Assembly (NCBI GenBank): GCA_963677135.2
Contig: CAXXLS010000012.1
Location: 186,001 to 250,000 of the forward strand
DNA length: 64,000 bases
Reading direction: 5' to 3'
From: Seleniibacterium sp963677135
GTDB lineage: Bacteria; Desulfobacterota; Desulfuromonadia; Desulfuromonadales; Geopsychrobacteraceae
The translations under genes and the position numbers were made by a program. This document shows positions 52,446 through 60,854 of this stretch, piece by piece (positions within the stretch are counted from its first letter, which is position 1; every line of letters begins with the position of its first letter). Under the pieces are notes generated by a model that made no database searches, was not told the origin of the DNA, and was given only the letters and a program-made list of their open reading frames with translations.

Positions 52446-53624
52446 ATGAAGGAAACGTATATTGTAGGCGCTGCGCGAACGGCGATTGGAAGTTTCGGAG
52501 GCAGCCTGGCCGGGTCAAGTCCCGTCGCTCTGGGAAAGACCGCCGTTGTTGAGGCTCTGGCCAGGGCGGGGGTTGCCGCAGACGCTGTCGACGAGGTGAT
52601 TCTCGGCTGCGTCCTGCAGGCCGGTCTGGGCCAGAATGTCGCCCGCCAGGTCTTGATCGCGTCAGGGATACCCCAGGAGCGCTGTGCCCAGACCCTGAAT
52701 ATGGTCTGCGGGTCGGGACTGCGCACCGTCGCGGCGGCGGCGCAGGCGATCGCGGCGGGAGATTCCCGGATTGTCGTCGCCGGCGGCACCGAGAACATGA
52801 GCCAGTCAACCTATCTGCTGCCCAAGGCAAGAACCGGTTACCGCATGGGGCACGGCGAGGTGGTCGATTCCATGGTCCATGACGGCCTGACCGACATCTT
52901 CAACCAGTATCACATGGGGATCACCGCCGAGAACCTGGCGGAAAAGTACAACCTGACCCGTGAAGATCAGGACGCTTTTGCCGCCACCAGCCAGCAGCGT
53001 GCCGAGGCGGCCATCACCGCCGGCAGGTTCAGGGACGAGATTGCCAAGGTCGTGATTCCCCAGCGCAAAGGGGATCCCAAAATCTTCGATACCGACGAGT
53101 TTCCCCGCTTCGGCACCACCGCCGAAGCCCTCGGCAAGCTGCGCCCCGCCTTTAAGAAAGACGGGACCGTCACCGCCGGCAACGCCTCCGGTGTCAATGA
53201 CGGCGCCGCCGCCCTGGTGGTTGCCGGGGCCGAGGCGGTCAGGGAGAAGAACCTGACCCCGCTGGCGCGGATCGTCTCCTACGGGTGGCACGGCTGTGAT
53301 CCGGCGATCATGGGGATCGGTCCCGTCGAAGCGACCCGCGTCGCCCTGAACAAGGCGGGCTGGACAGTTTCCGACCTGGACCTGATCGAAGCCAACGAAG
53401 CCTTTGCCGCCCAGTCGCTGTCGGTGATGAAAGAGCTCGATCTGGATCCGGCCATCACCAACGTCAACGGCGGCGCCATCGCCCTGGGGCACCCCATCGG
53501 CGCCTCCGGAGCCCGCATCCTGACGACCCTGCTGTACGAGATGATCAGGCGCGATGCGAAAAAGGGGCTGGCGACCCTGTGTATCGGCGGTGGTATGGGG
53601 ATCGCCATGTGTATTGAAAGGTAA
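52446..53624 (+). CDS. atoB: Acetyl-CoA C-acetyltransferase (thiolase), copy 2
   Basis: A 392-residue thiolase, identical to copy 1 except Val for Ala in VEATRVALNKAGW. Catalytic Cys (LNMVCGSGLRTV), His (LGHPIGASGARI) and C-terminal Cys (CIGGGMG) are intact. It follows atoE by about 60 bases and so works in the AtoC-controlled operon, splitting acetoacetyl-CoA made by the CoA-transferase from imported acids. Confidence 0.93.
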   Translation: MKETYIVGAARTAIGSFGGSLAGSSPVALGKTAVVEALARAGVAADAVDEVILGCVLQAGLGQNVARQVLIASGIPQERCAQTLNMVCGSGLRTVAAAAQAIAAGDSRIVVAGGTENMSQSTYLLPKARTGYRMGHGEVVDSMVHDGLTDIFNQYHMGITAENLAEKYNLTREDQDAFAATSQQRAEAAITAGRFRDEIAKVVIPQRKGDPKIFDTDEFPRFGTTAEALGKLRPAFKKDGTVTAGNASGVNDGAAALVVAGAEAVREKNLTPLARIVSYGWHGCDPAIMGIGPVEATRVALNKAGWTVSDLDLIEANEAFAAQSLSVMKELDLDPAITNVNGGAIALGHPIGASGARILTTLLYEMIRRDAKKGLATLCIGGGMGIAMCIER

Positions 53625-53633
53625 GAAAAACTG

Positions 53634-53832
53634 TTCAACGCAGAGACGCTGAGAAGGAGAGGGTGATTTAGCCACGAAGGCACGAAGACACCAAGAAGGC
53701 TATTTGAACCACAGAGAACACAGAGAAAGACCTGGTTTTGGTTTTAACCCCAAAAAAGATTTCAGGGTTTCCTTCGTGTCTTTGTGACTTCGTGGCCAAC
53801 AAAGCTCAGCGCCTCTCCGTCTCTGCGTTGAA
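53634..53832. repeat. MITE-like inverted repeat, copy 2
   Basis: The same 199-base element as at 46025-46223, with the inverted ends TTCAACGCAGAGACG and CGTCTCTGCGTTGAA. I saw no difference between the two copies. Confidence 0.75.
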
Positions 53833-53867
53833 AAAGAATGTTTACCCACTGAAGACAGGACTGAACT

Positions 53868-54566
53868 ATGAACAAAGAAGTGACCATCAATGAGGCCATG
53901 GCGCATATCAAAAGCGGCATGACCATCATGACGAATGGTTTCCTGGGGGTCAAAAGCCCCGAAACCATCATCGACGCCATGGTCGAGCAGGGGATCGACA
54001 ATCTGACCCTGATTACCACCGATACGGCGTTTCCCGGAGTCGCCTCCGGCAAGCTGATCTGCAACCGTCGGGTCAAGAAACTGTATGCGTCCCATATCGG
54101 CACCAATCCAGAATCCGGGGCCCAGATGAACGCCGGTGACATGGAGGTCGAACTGGTTCCGCAGGGAACCCTTGCCGAGCGAATCCGCTGCGGGGGCGCC
54201 GGGCTGGGCGGGGTTCTGACCCCGACCGGGATCGGCACCGAGGTCGAACGGGGGAAGCAGAAGCTGACCGTCAACGGCAAAGACTATCTTCTTGAGCTGC
54301 CCCTGCATGCGGATGTGGCGATCATCAAGGGGACCGTCTGCGACCGGGCTGGCAACGTCTTTTACCGCGGGACCGCCAAGAACTTCAGCATCGTCATGGC
54401 CATGGCGGCCGATTACGTTATCGTCGAAGCCGACAAGATCGTCGAGGTCGGCGAACTGGGTCCCGAGCAGATCATGACCCCCGGGGTCTTCGTAGATGCC
54501 GTGGTGTTGTCTGACGCGCAATACCGGACCGAAGAAGAGAAACTGCAGGAGGTGCTTCATGGCTGA
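53868..54566 (+). CDS. atoD: Acetate/acetoacetate CoA-transferase alpha subunit, copy 2
   Basis: A 232-residue subunit, the same as copy 1 except Ala in NEAMAHI near the N terminus. As Ala is the usual residue type at this helix, this copy may be the older state. It overlaps the beta gene by eight bases. With thiolase and AtoE it completes a short-chain fatty acid or acetoacetate degradation operon. Confidence 0.9.
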   Translation: MNKEVTINEAMAHIKSGMTIMTNGFLGVKSPETIIDAMVEQGIDNLTLITTDTAFPGVASGKLICNRRVKKLYASHIGTNPESGAQMNAGDMEVELVPQGTLAERIRCGGAGLGGVLTPTGIGTEVERGKQKLTVNGKDYLLELPLHADVAIIKGTVCDRAGNVFYRGTAKNFSIVMAMAADYVIVEADKIVEVGELGPEQIMTPGVFVDAVVLSDAQYRTEEEKLQEVLHG

Positions 54567-55194
54567 GCTCAGCGATAAGGAGATCATTGCGCAGCGTGCC
54601 GCCCAGGAACTGAAAGACGGCGACGTCGTCAACCTGGGGATCGGGCTGCCGACCCTGGTGTCCAACTATGTGCCCGCCGGGGTGCACATCACCCTGCACG
54701 CCGAGAACGGCATTCTCGGGATGGGTCCGATCTGTGCCTCCGGGGAAGAGGACAGCGATATCATCAACGCCGGCGGTCAGCATGTCCATACCCTGTCGGG
54801 AGCCAGTTTCTTCGACAGCGCCACGTCCTTCGCCATCATCCGCGGCGGGCATGTGGATATCACCATTCTCGGGGCCTTGCAGGTCGACCAGCAGGGGAAT
54901 ATCGCCAGTCACGTCGTTCCCGGCAAGATGGTGCCGGGAATGGGCGGGGCCATGGACCTGGTGGCCGGAGCGAAGAAGGTGATCGTGGCCATGCAGCATA
55001 CCGCCAAAGGGAACCCGAAGATTATGAAGCAATGCAGCCTGCCTTTGACCGGGGTGAACTGCGTGGACATGATCATCACCGAAAAAGCGGTGTTCGAGGT
55101 CACGGAGCGGGGCCTGGTGCTCAAGGAGATCATGCCGGGATCCAGCCTGGAGGATATCCAGCAGGCGACCGATGCGGAGATCGTGCTGGAGTAA
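54559..55194 (+). CDS. atoA: Acetate/acetoacetate CoA-transferase beta subunit, copy 2
   Basis: A 211-residue subunit, identical in protein to copy 1. The catalytic Glu is in LHAENGILGMG. AGGAGG precedes the ATG by six bases. It is the last gene of the operon and is followed by the duplicated terminator. Confidence 0.92.
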   Translation: MAELSDKEIIAQRAAQELKDGDVVNLGIGLPTLVSNYVPAGVHITLHAENGILGMGPICASGEEDSDIINAGGQHVHTLSGASFFDSATSFAIIRGGHVDITILGALQVDQQGNIASHVVPGKMVPGMGGAMDLVAGAKKVIVAMQHTAKGNPKIMKQCSLPLTGVNCVDMIITEKAVFEVTERGLVLKEIMPGSSLEDIQQATDAEIVLE

Positions 55195-55287
55195 ACCCCG
55201 ACCGGAACGATCCAGGAACAGAAGAGACGGCCGGGCCTGACGCCCCGCCGCAGAGTTGCCAGTCACTCGAGGTGAGCTGACTGATTG

Positions 55288-55318
55288 CCCGGGTGGACGT
55301 GTCCGCCCGGGTTTTTTT
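55288..55318 (+). terminator. Terminator of cassette copy 2
   Basis: Same hairpin as at 47679-47709 (CCCGGGTGGAC with GTCCGCCCGGG, then seven T). The repeat ends at 55318; from there the sequence differs from that after copy 1. Confidence 0.9.
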
Positions 55319-55336
55319 CAGGGGGACGAACGGGAC

Positions 55337-55555
55337 TTATTCACCGTCAATCAGCGGATCCCTCAAGACCGACTTGAAACTCTGGACCATCTGTTTCGGA
55401 TAAAGTGTTGTCCGCGGCGCAATTCCGGCGGACGATTCCCGGAAGGTCCCTTCGTGGGGGATAGCGACAAGGTCGAACTTTTCTGCATCGGGGAGCATAC
55501 GTTCCGGGATGCGGGCCAGAAAGTTTCCTGCCTGGACAGAACCGGTCAGAGTCTC
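55337..55555 (-). pseudogene. C-terminal gene remnant beside the repeat border
   Basis: On the reverse strand a 72-codon open stretch ends with a normal stop at 55337-55339 but has no start codon in a fitting place and a TGA directly before it (55556-55558). It reads TGSVQAGNFLARIPERMLPD...TTLYPKQMVQSFKSVL...DPLIDGE, with GC-rich third positions like a real gene. I do not recognise the family. It ends 18 bases from the border of repeat copy 2, so it may be the rest of a gene cut by the rearrangement that placed or shaped the cassette. Chance is possible. Confidence 0.4.
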
Positions 55556-55584
55556 TCAGTTCTCTTATGGTTGAACCAATCCCT

Positions 55585-56067
55585 TCATGCCAGCCCGGCC
55601 AGTCGCATCTGCATGTCGAACACCGCTTGAAGAATAACCGGTATGCTGTCGGCCAGGCGATGTCCGTCCTGGACCATGACCAGGTCATCGCCGAACCGCC
55701 GGCTGACCCCCAGGGGGACGACGTCATCCTGGGCACCATGGATAACCGTCAACGGCGGCAGCTCGGCATAGCTGAGGCTCTCTCCTGCCGGGCGGTGGAG
55801 GGCCGGGGCGCAGAGGACCATTCCGGCGATCCGTTCCGGGCGCTGCTGATGCAGCAGCATGGCCATCAGACCTCCCATGCTTGAACCGACAACGAGCAGG
55901 GGCTCGGGGGTTTTATCGACTTCGACCAGGATTCTGGCCAGCCGCTCATTTTCATCCGTCATGCCGCTGCAATCAGGGGAGAGAATGTCATTGAAGACGG
56001 CTTTCAGGGCCTGATACTTGTCGCCGTGGGGACCCGATTCAAGGCCATGCAGGAAGAGAATTTTCAT
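55585..56067 (-). CDS. YqiA-like alpha/beta-fold esterase
   Basis: A 160-residue small alpha/beta hydrolase of the YqiA/UPF0227 type. The start MKILFLHGLESGPHGDKYQAL is typical of the group. The nucleophile is in VVGSSMGGLMAM (GSSMGG) near residue 62, the Asp in IHGAQDDVVP and the His in VQDGHRL near the end. The start at 56067 has GGAG upstream; 36 further codons upstream do not fit the family. It follows the AEC permease gene by about 25 bases and may be in one transcript with it. Substrate unknown. Confidence 0.75.
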   Translation of the reverse strand: MKILFLHGLESGPHGDKYQALKAVFNDILSPDCSGMTDENERLARILVEVDKTPEPLLVVGSSMGGLMAMLLHQQRPERIAGMVLCAPALHRPAGESLSYAELPPLTVIHGAQDDVVPLGVSRRFGDDLVMVQDGHRLADSIPVILQAVFDMQMRLAGLA

Positions 56068-56093
56068 GGTCAGTTCTCCAGCAGAATCAGCAT

Positions 56094-57080
56094 TCAGGCC
56101 ATAAGGCCGGAAGAAATCAACAGGTACAGGACCGGGATCACAATTACCAGGCATAGCATCGATATCAGCCAGCAACTGTTGGCGAGATCAAGGTCCAGGT
56201 CGTAGAGCGATGCGGCGATCAGGGTATTGAAAGCGACCGGCATCGCGCTGAGAACAAGGACGACCTTCAGGGGGAGGCCATTCTCGATGTCGCCGAGGCC
56301 GGTGGCGACGGCGATGGAACAGGCGATAACCGGCAGGACAAGATGTTTGATCGCCGCGATCAGCAGTCCCTCCTTCAGGTGATCGAAAACCCTTCCGAAA
56401 TTCATGCCCAGGCCCACCGAGATCAGCATCAGCAGGGTTCCGCAGGGAACGAACGTGGCAGTGACGGTCGCGAAAAAATGGGGCCGCTCAACGCCGGAGA
56501 AGTTCAGGCTCAGACCGGTGATCAGGGCGGTCATAATGGTCAGGACAAGGGGGTCTTTGAGGATGGTGGCCAGGCGCTGGGCGAGGGGCTGAGGTCCCTC
56601 TGCGGAGGAGCTGTAGAACTTGGCGATGGGATAGCCGACGGCGTAGTAGAGGGGAGCTTCGAACAGCCGGTAAAGGACGACCAGGGCGAATCCGGGTTCG
56701 CCGAGAAAGATGTAGCAGATCAGTCCGCCGATCGACCCGAGATTGGCAAAGAACCCGCTTGAGATCAGGACCCCCGTCTGCTCCGGCCCTTTATTGAGGA
56801 GGCGGGCCATGAGGTAGCCGGAAACGGCGCCGATGAAAAAGACGCTGATGGCGATAAGCGGCAGGAGAATGATGCGAATGTTGTCAAACGGGGCAATCCA
56901 GATGGCCGCCGCAAAGGCGACGGGCATAAAGAACAGGACAACGATCTTCTGAAGATTCTTGCGCAGGACCGGAATTGTCACCGGCAGGGTGATCGTCCCC
57001 CGGTTATGCAGGATTTGCAGGACGTAGCCAAGGCTCATGCCGATGACAATCAGTCCTAGAGAAAGGAGCAGTTTTTCCAT
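56094..57080 (-). CDS. AEC-family permease (auxin efflux carrier type)
   Basis: A 328-residue inner-membrane protein with about ten hydrophobic segments. The two-half repeat pattern of AEC carriers is visible, with FFMPVAFAAAIWIAP in the first half and LVLSAMPVAFNTLIAASLYDLD in the second. Bacterial AEC members export or import malate, malonate, lactate or similar acids. The residues do not tell which. It lies after gnd on the same strand, with a hairpin between, so it may be partly cotranscribed with the gluconate-type operon. Confidence 0.75.
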   Translation of the reverse strand: MEKLLLSLGLIVIGMSLGYVLQILHNRGTITLPVTIPVLRKNLQKIVVLFFMPVAFAAAIWIAPFDNIRIILLPLIAISVFFIGAVSGYLMARLLNKGPEQTGVLISSGFFANLGSIGGLICYIFLGEPGFALVVLYRLFEAPLYYAVGYPIAKFYSSSAEGPQPLAQRLATILKDPLVLTIMTALITGLSLNFSGVERPHFFATVTATFVPCGTLLMLISVGLGMNFGRVFDHLKEGLLIAAIKHLVLPVIACSIAVATGLGDIENGLPLKVVLVLSAMPVAFNTLIAASLYDLDLDLANSCWLISMLCLVIVIPVLYLLISSGLMA

Positions 57081-57142
57081 GAGTTATGATCTGATGGCGA
57101 AGGGTTGTCGGAAGCGATTGCAGGCTGAAGCCCGTCATTGTA

Positions 57143-57176
57143 CCTCCTTCCGCCTGGTTTACCAAGCGGAAGGAGG
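57143..57176 (-). other. Hairpin between gnd and the AEC permease gene
   Basis: CCTCCTTCCGC (57143-57153) and GCGGAAGGAGG (57166-57176) are perfect 11-base inverted arms with a further TGG/CCA pair inside. It follows the gnd stop by about 20 bases on the reverse strand. There is no T-run, so it may be an intercistronic mRNA stabiliser or a weak terminator. Confidence 0.5.
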
Positions 57177-57198
57177 CGTGAACCGGTTCTCCGAAAGG

Positions 57199-58614
57199 CT
57201 ACCAGCTGGTATGGAATGTCCCGGGACGGTCGATCCGCTGATAGGTGTGGGCGCCAAAATAGTCACGCTGGGCCTGAATCATGTTGGCCCACAGGCGGGG
57301 GGAACGATAGCTGTCAAAATACGCCAGAGCCGAAGACAGCGCGGGAACGGGAACGCCGTTTTCTATGGCCATGACGAGGGTTCTGCGCCAGCCCGGCTGG
57401 GCCTGGCCGATCAGTTCGACCAGCCCCGAAGCGCACATCAGGTTCACGGGTCGGGACGGCTGCTGATAGGCTAAGGTAATGGTATCGAGGAGGTCCGCAC
57501 GGATGATGCATCCGGCTCTCCAGACCCTGGCCACGTTTGCGATATCGATCTGCCAGTGATGTTCCCGGGAGGCGGCATCGATCACGGCCAGTCCCTGGGC
57601 GTAGGTGGCGATGACCGCTCCCAGCAGTGCCTGGCGCACCGACTCGCGGAATTCCTGCGTGTCAATGTCCGCCGGGCCGGCCGGGCCGGTCAGAACCTCC
57701 GCCGCCTTGACCCGCTCGCTTTTGAGGGCAGATAGGGCCCGGGCAAACACTGCCGCGGTCATGGTCGGGGTCGGGATGCCGACCTCCAGGGCCGCCTCGC
57801 TACTCCAGCGGCCGGTCCCTTTCTGCCCGGCGCTATCGAGGATCATTTCCACCAGGGGCTGTTCTGAATATTCGTCCGGTTTGCGAAGGATCTCGGCCGT
57901 GATTTCAATGAGGTAGGATGCCAGTTCCGACTGGTTCCAGGCGGTAAAGGTCGCCGCCATTTCCGGGTGAGAGAGCCGGGCCAGGTCGCGCAGCAGCACA
58001 TACGCCTCGGCAATCAGTTGCATGATCCCGTATTCGATACCGTTGTGGATCATTTTGACGAAATGGCCAGCGCCGTCAGGTCCCATCAGGGCGCAGCAGG
58101 GATCATGGCGGAACCGGGCCGCAATCGCCTCAAATATCGGCCGGACCCGGGCGTAGGAATCCTTATCCCCGCCGGCCATCATGGCCGGTCCCCGCCGGGC
58201 GCCTTCCTCGCCGCCGGAAATACCGAGACCGATGAAATAAAAACCCTGCTCCTTGAGGGACATCTCCCGGCGTTGCGTATCGTGATAATGAGAGTTTCCC
58301 CCGTCGATGATCGTGTCGCCACCGTCGAGCAGGGGGATGAGCTGGTCTATCACCTGATCAACCACCTCACCGGCCTTGACCATGAGCAGGATGCTGCGGG
58401 GAGCCGGCAGGGACGCAACCAGGTCGGCCAGCGACCGGCTGATGGTTATGCTGCGGGTATGGGCGGTCTTCCCGATGCTCCCGGCGAAATCAGAGCAGGC
58501 GCTTTCCCAGGGGTCAAAGGTGACAACGGAAAATCCGTGGTCAGCCATGTTCAGGGCCAGGTTCTGCCCCATGACACCCAGTCCGACCAGACCGATTGTC
58601 TGTGTTGTTTCCAT
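57199..58614 (-). CDS. gnd: 6-phosphogluconate dehydrogenase, decarboxylating
   Basis: A 471-residue enzyme of the long (homodimeric) type, making ribulose 5-phosphate, CO2 and NADPH. The NADP fold is GLVGLGVMGQNLALNMADHGF. The signature IIDGGNSHYHDTQRR, the FIGLGISGGEEGARRGPAMMAGG loop (Ser/Gly) and the substrate Lys-His region HFVKMIHNGIEYGIMQLIAE near residue 180 are present. The C-terminal tail ends with RRDYFGAHTYQRID as in the family. It follows the hydroxyacid dehydrogenase gene by 38 bases in a LacI-headed operon, which points to gluconate or ketogluconate use rather than only housekeeping. Confidence 0.95.
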   Translation of the reverse strand: METTQTIGLVGLGVMGQNLALNMADHGFSVVTFDPWESACSDFAGSIGKTAHTRSITISRSLADLVASLPAPRSILLMVKAGEVVDQVIDQLIPLLDGGDTIIDGGNSHYHDTQRREMSLKEQGFYFIGLGISGGEEGARRGPAMMAGGDKDSYARVRPIFEAIAARFRHDPCCALMGPDGAGHFVKMIHNGIEYGIMQLIAEAYVLLRDLARLSHPEMAATFTAWNQSELASYLIEITAEILRKPDEYSEQPLVEMILDSAGQKGTGRWSSEAALEVGIPTPTMTAAVFARALSALKSERVKAAEVLTGPAGPADIDTQEFRESVRQALLGAVIATYAQGLAVIDAASREHHWQIDIANVARVWRAGCIIRADLLDTITLAYQQPSRPVNLMCASGLVELIGQAQPGWRRTLVMAIENGVPVPALSSALAYFDSYRSPRLWANMIQAQRDYFGAHTYQRIDRPGTFHTSW

Positions 58615-58652
58615 ATGTCGTCTCCCGTCGCGCGTTGCGCTCTTGCGGTTGC

Positions 58653-59576
58653 CTAGAAGGAAAGGGGGGTCAGCAGGGGCTCGCCCGACAGAAACGCAGC
58701 CGTATTGTCGATCACCAGACGCCCCATGGCGATCCGGGCATCGATGGTCCCTGAGGCCACATGGGGAGTGAGGACCAGCTTGCCGTTGTTGCGCAGGGCT
58801 TCGGGTACGTGAGGCTCGTTTTCAAAAACATCAAGGGCGGCGCAGGCAATTTCATCGGCGTCGAGGGCTTCGATCAGTTCCTTTTCGTTGATCACCGTGC
58901 CGCGGGCGATATTGACCAGAAGCCCGTCGGGACCGAGTGCTTTGAGGACTTTACGGTTAATCAGACCACGGGTCTTTTCACCGCCTTCGGCGGCGATGAT
59001 CAGGACCCGGGAGTCTCTGGCCAGCTCTTCTGCGGAGGAGCGGAAGGCCTCTTCCTCGCCCGGAAAGGCCTGCAGGTCGGTATAGAGAACCTGCATCCCG
59101 ACGGCCCGGCACAGTTCAGCAATCCGTTTGCCGATCCGCCCGTAGCCGAATATGCCGGCGGTTTCCCCGACCACCGACCAGCCCAGGCCGAGGTTGCCCT
59201 GGGGCCATTTCCCGGCCCGGACATGACGATCCCCTTCGGCGATACGCCGCGCCCCGGCGAGGGTCAGGGCCAGGGCCATTTCGGCAACGGCATTGGTGAG
59301 CACCCCGGGTGTGGTCGCAATCTGAATGCCGCGTTGTTTGGCCTGGGCCAGGTCGATAGCGTCGGTCCCCACGCCATAGACCGCAATCATTTTAAGGTTC
59401 GGCAGGGCCTTCATCTGTTCGCTTCCCAGGCCGAGATCCCCCTTGGTGATAACAACGGAGATGCTTTCGGCAGTCTCCGCGGGCAGCGGTCCGTCTTCAC
59501 GAATGGGATTAAAGCGAGTTTCAATCTCTTCCGTGATGGCATCTGGTTTTAATGAGGCGCGTAAAAGAACTGACAT
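58653..59576 (-). CDS. D-2-hydroxyacid dehydrogenase (possibly 2-ketogluconate/glyoxylate reductase-like)
   Basis: A 307-residue NAD(P)-dependent dehydrogenase. The nucleotide fold is AGIFGYGRIGKRIAELC. The catalytic Arg is in VNIARGTVINE, the Glu in DVFENEPHVPEAL and the His in VLTPHVASGT. VYGVGTDAIDL and TPGVLTNAVAEMALAL are typical of GhrB/hydroxypyruvate reductases. The start at 59576 has AAGGAG upstream. It lies between a LacI regulator and gnd, so reduction of 2-ketogluconate to gluconate is a reasonable guess, though no gluconate kinase is in the window. It is clearly different from the VanH-like enzyme at 860. Confidence 0.8.
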   Translation of the reverse strand: MSVLLRASLKPDAITEEIETRFNPIREDGPLPAETAESISVVITKGDLGLGSEQMKALPNLKMIAVYGVGTDAIDLAQAKQRGIQIATTPGVLTNAVAEMALALTLAGARRIAEGDRHVRAGKWPQGNLGLGWSVVGETAGIFGYGRIGKRIAELCRAVGMQVLYTDLQAFPGEEEAFRSSAEELARDSRVLIIAAEGGEKTRGLINRKVLKALGPDGLLVNIARGTVINEKELIEALDADEIACAALDVFENEPHVPEALRNNGKLVLTPHVASGTIDARIAMGRLVIDNTAAFLSGEPLLTPLSF

Positions 59577-59586
59577 GGTATCTCCT

Positions 59587-60633
59587 TCAATATTGAGAGT
59601 TGGGCCCGGGTGGTGGACCACAGGTTTTGCGGATAATGATGTCTGTCGGTAAGACATTCCTCTCAGGCGGAGCGTCTGGTTCGGCGATGCGCCGAAGCAG
59701 CAGCCGGCCTGCTGCCATGCCGATATCCCGGGCATGGCTTGCTGCCGTTGTCAGCGGCGGCCATGACTCCTGCGCTTCGTCGACGTTGTCAAAGCCGGTG
59801 ACGGAAAAGTCCTGTCCTACGTTGAGGCCGAGCTCTCGCAGCCCGGCAATAACCCCAAAGGCAATTATATCGCTATAACAGACTGCTGCGGATGGTGGGG
59901 GTGATTTTTTCATGAGGGTCTTGATCACATCCTTGCCGGCCCGCCGGGTCAACTCGCAGCGGTTGATTGAAAAGGGCTTCAGGTTGTGACGGGCCAGGGC
60001 GGCATGAAACCCTTCAATCCGTTGGCTGGTTGCTGAATGCTCAAGGTTTCCGCCAATAAAGGCGATTCGTCGGTGGCCGAGCTGAATCAGATGTTCGCAC
60101 AGGGCGTCCATCCCCGTGCGGTAATCAGCACCGACATAATCTCCATGGTGACCTGAGACATGTCTCAGCATCTGTACGCAGGGGATCCCCCAGCGACTGA
60201 TCTCGTCAAACAGGCTTTCATCGGTGCCGGGAGCCGGGCAGATAATCATGCCGTCGACCCCCTGTTCGCGCAGGCGTGTCAGGAGGTGTTGCTGGCGCTG
60301 CTGATTTTCGCGGGTATTGAAAAGAAAAGAGGTTTTTCCTGCCGCATCGATAATCTCATCAACACCGGCAACCAGTTCACCAAAAAAAGCGTTGGAAATA
60401 TCGCCAATGACGATACCGACGGTATGCGACTGCCCGGTTCTCAGCCTGGCTGCTCCGCGATTGTATACATAACCGAGCCTGGCGGCGGCTTCGGCGACCC
60501 GCTGCCGGGTTTCTGCCGAGACCCGCTTGTGCCCACGCAGGGCCATTGATACGGCGGCGCTGGACAGACCGACCTCTTTGGCAATCCGGCTGAGGGTGAT
60601 GCATGATGAAGACTTTTTTTGAGGCATCGGCAT
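59587..60633 (-). CDS. LacI-family transcriptional regulator
   Basis: A 348-residue repressor. The DNA-binding head is TLSRIAKEVGLSSAAVSMALRGHKRVSAETRQRV with the hinge helix region YNRGAARLRTGQSHTVGI. The periplasmic-binding-protein-like core follows, with SNAFFGELVAGVDEII, DGMIICPAPGTDE, HRRIAFIGGN, and the C-terminal FDNVDEAQESWPPLTT. It lies ten bases before the hydroxyacid dehydrogenase gene and probably controls its own operon. A matching palindromic operator lies in its promoter. It resembles gluconate (GntR-type) repressors in setting, but the ligand is inferred. Confidence 0.9.
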   Translation of the reverse strand: MPMPQKKSSSCITLSRIAKEVGLSSAAVSMALRGHKRVSAETRQRVAEAAARLGYVYNRGAARLRTGQSHTVGIVIGDISNAFFGELVAGVDEIIDAAGKTSFLFNTRENQQRQQHLLTRLREQGVDGMIICPAPGTDESLFDEISRWGIPCVQMLRHVSGHHGDYVGADYRTGMDALCEHLIQLGHRRIAFIGGNLEHSATSQRIEGFHAALARHNLKPFSINRCELTRRAGKDVIKTLMKKSPPPSAAVCYSDIIAFGVIAGLRELGLNVGQDFSVTGFDNVDEAQESWPPLTTAASHARDIGMAAGRLLLRRIAEPDAPPERNVLPTDIIIRKTCGPPPGPNSQY

Positions 60634-60671
60634 GGTCCGCAGGGTGGCCTAATAGGTGTTTCAAGAATCCT

Positions 60672-60696
60672 ATGCTTAAACGATTAAGCATGTCAA
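60672..60696 (-). promoter_or_regulatory. Promoter and LacI-type operator of the LacI-gnd operon
   Basis: ATGCTTAA-ACGA-TTAAGCAT (60672-60691) is a perfect inverted repeat with 8-base arms, the usual form of LacI-family sites. On the reverse strand TTGACA (60691-60696) abuts it, and a TAGGAT lies 18 bases on, so the operator fills the space between -35 and -10. Binding there would block transcription. Confidence 0.65.
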
Positions 60697-60854
60697 TAGA
60701 AAGGATTTCAGGCTCTTTTCAGCTGGCGGTTGACGTGACCGGAAACATGACATTGAGTCTCACTGTTTCGGAACAAGGTTGTATTCTGTCGGTGTTTAAG
60801 CGGCAGGAGAATGGAAACGCCAGTGCATGGGTGTAGAATGGTGTTCGATTTTTG

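Larger units (their letters stand above)
52441..55318. repeat. Direct repeat copy 2 (2,878 bp): thiolase + CoA-transferase cassette
   Basis: Second copy of 44832-47709, same direction, with seven counted base differences. It includes the thiolase gene, the MITE-like element, both CoA-transferase genes and the terminator. Sequence on both sides is unrelated to that flanking copy 1. Confidence 0.95.

Noticed and set aside
33765..53832. CRISPR array or insertion sequence in the repeated intergenic stretches
   Set aside because: There are no regular spacers and no transposase; the parts are inverted ends of non-coding elements found three times.
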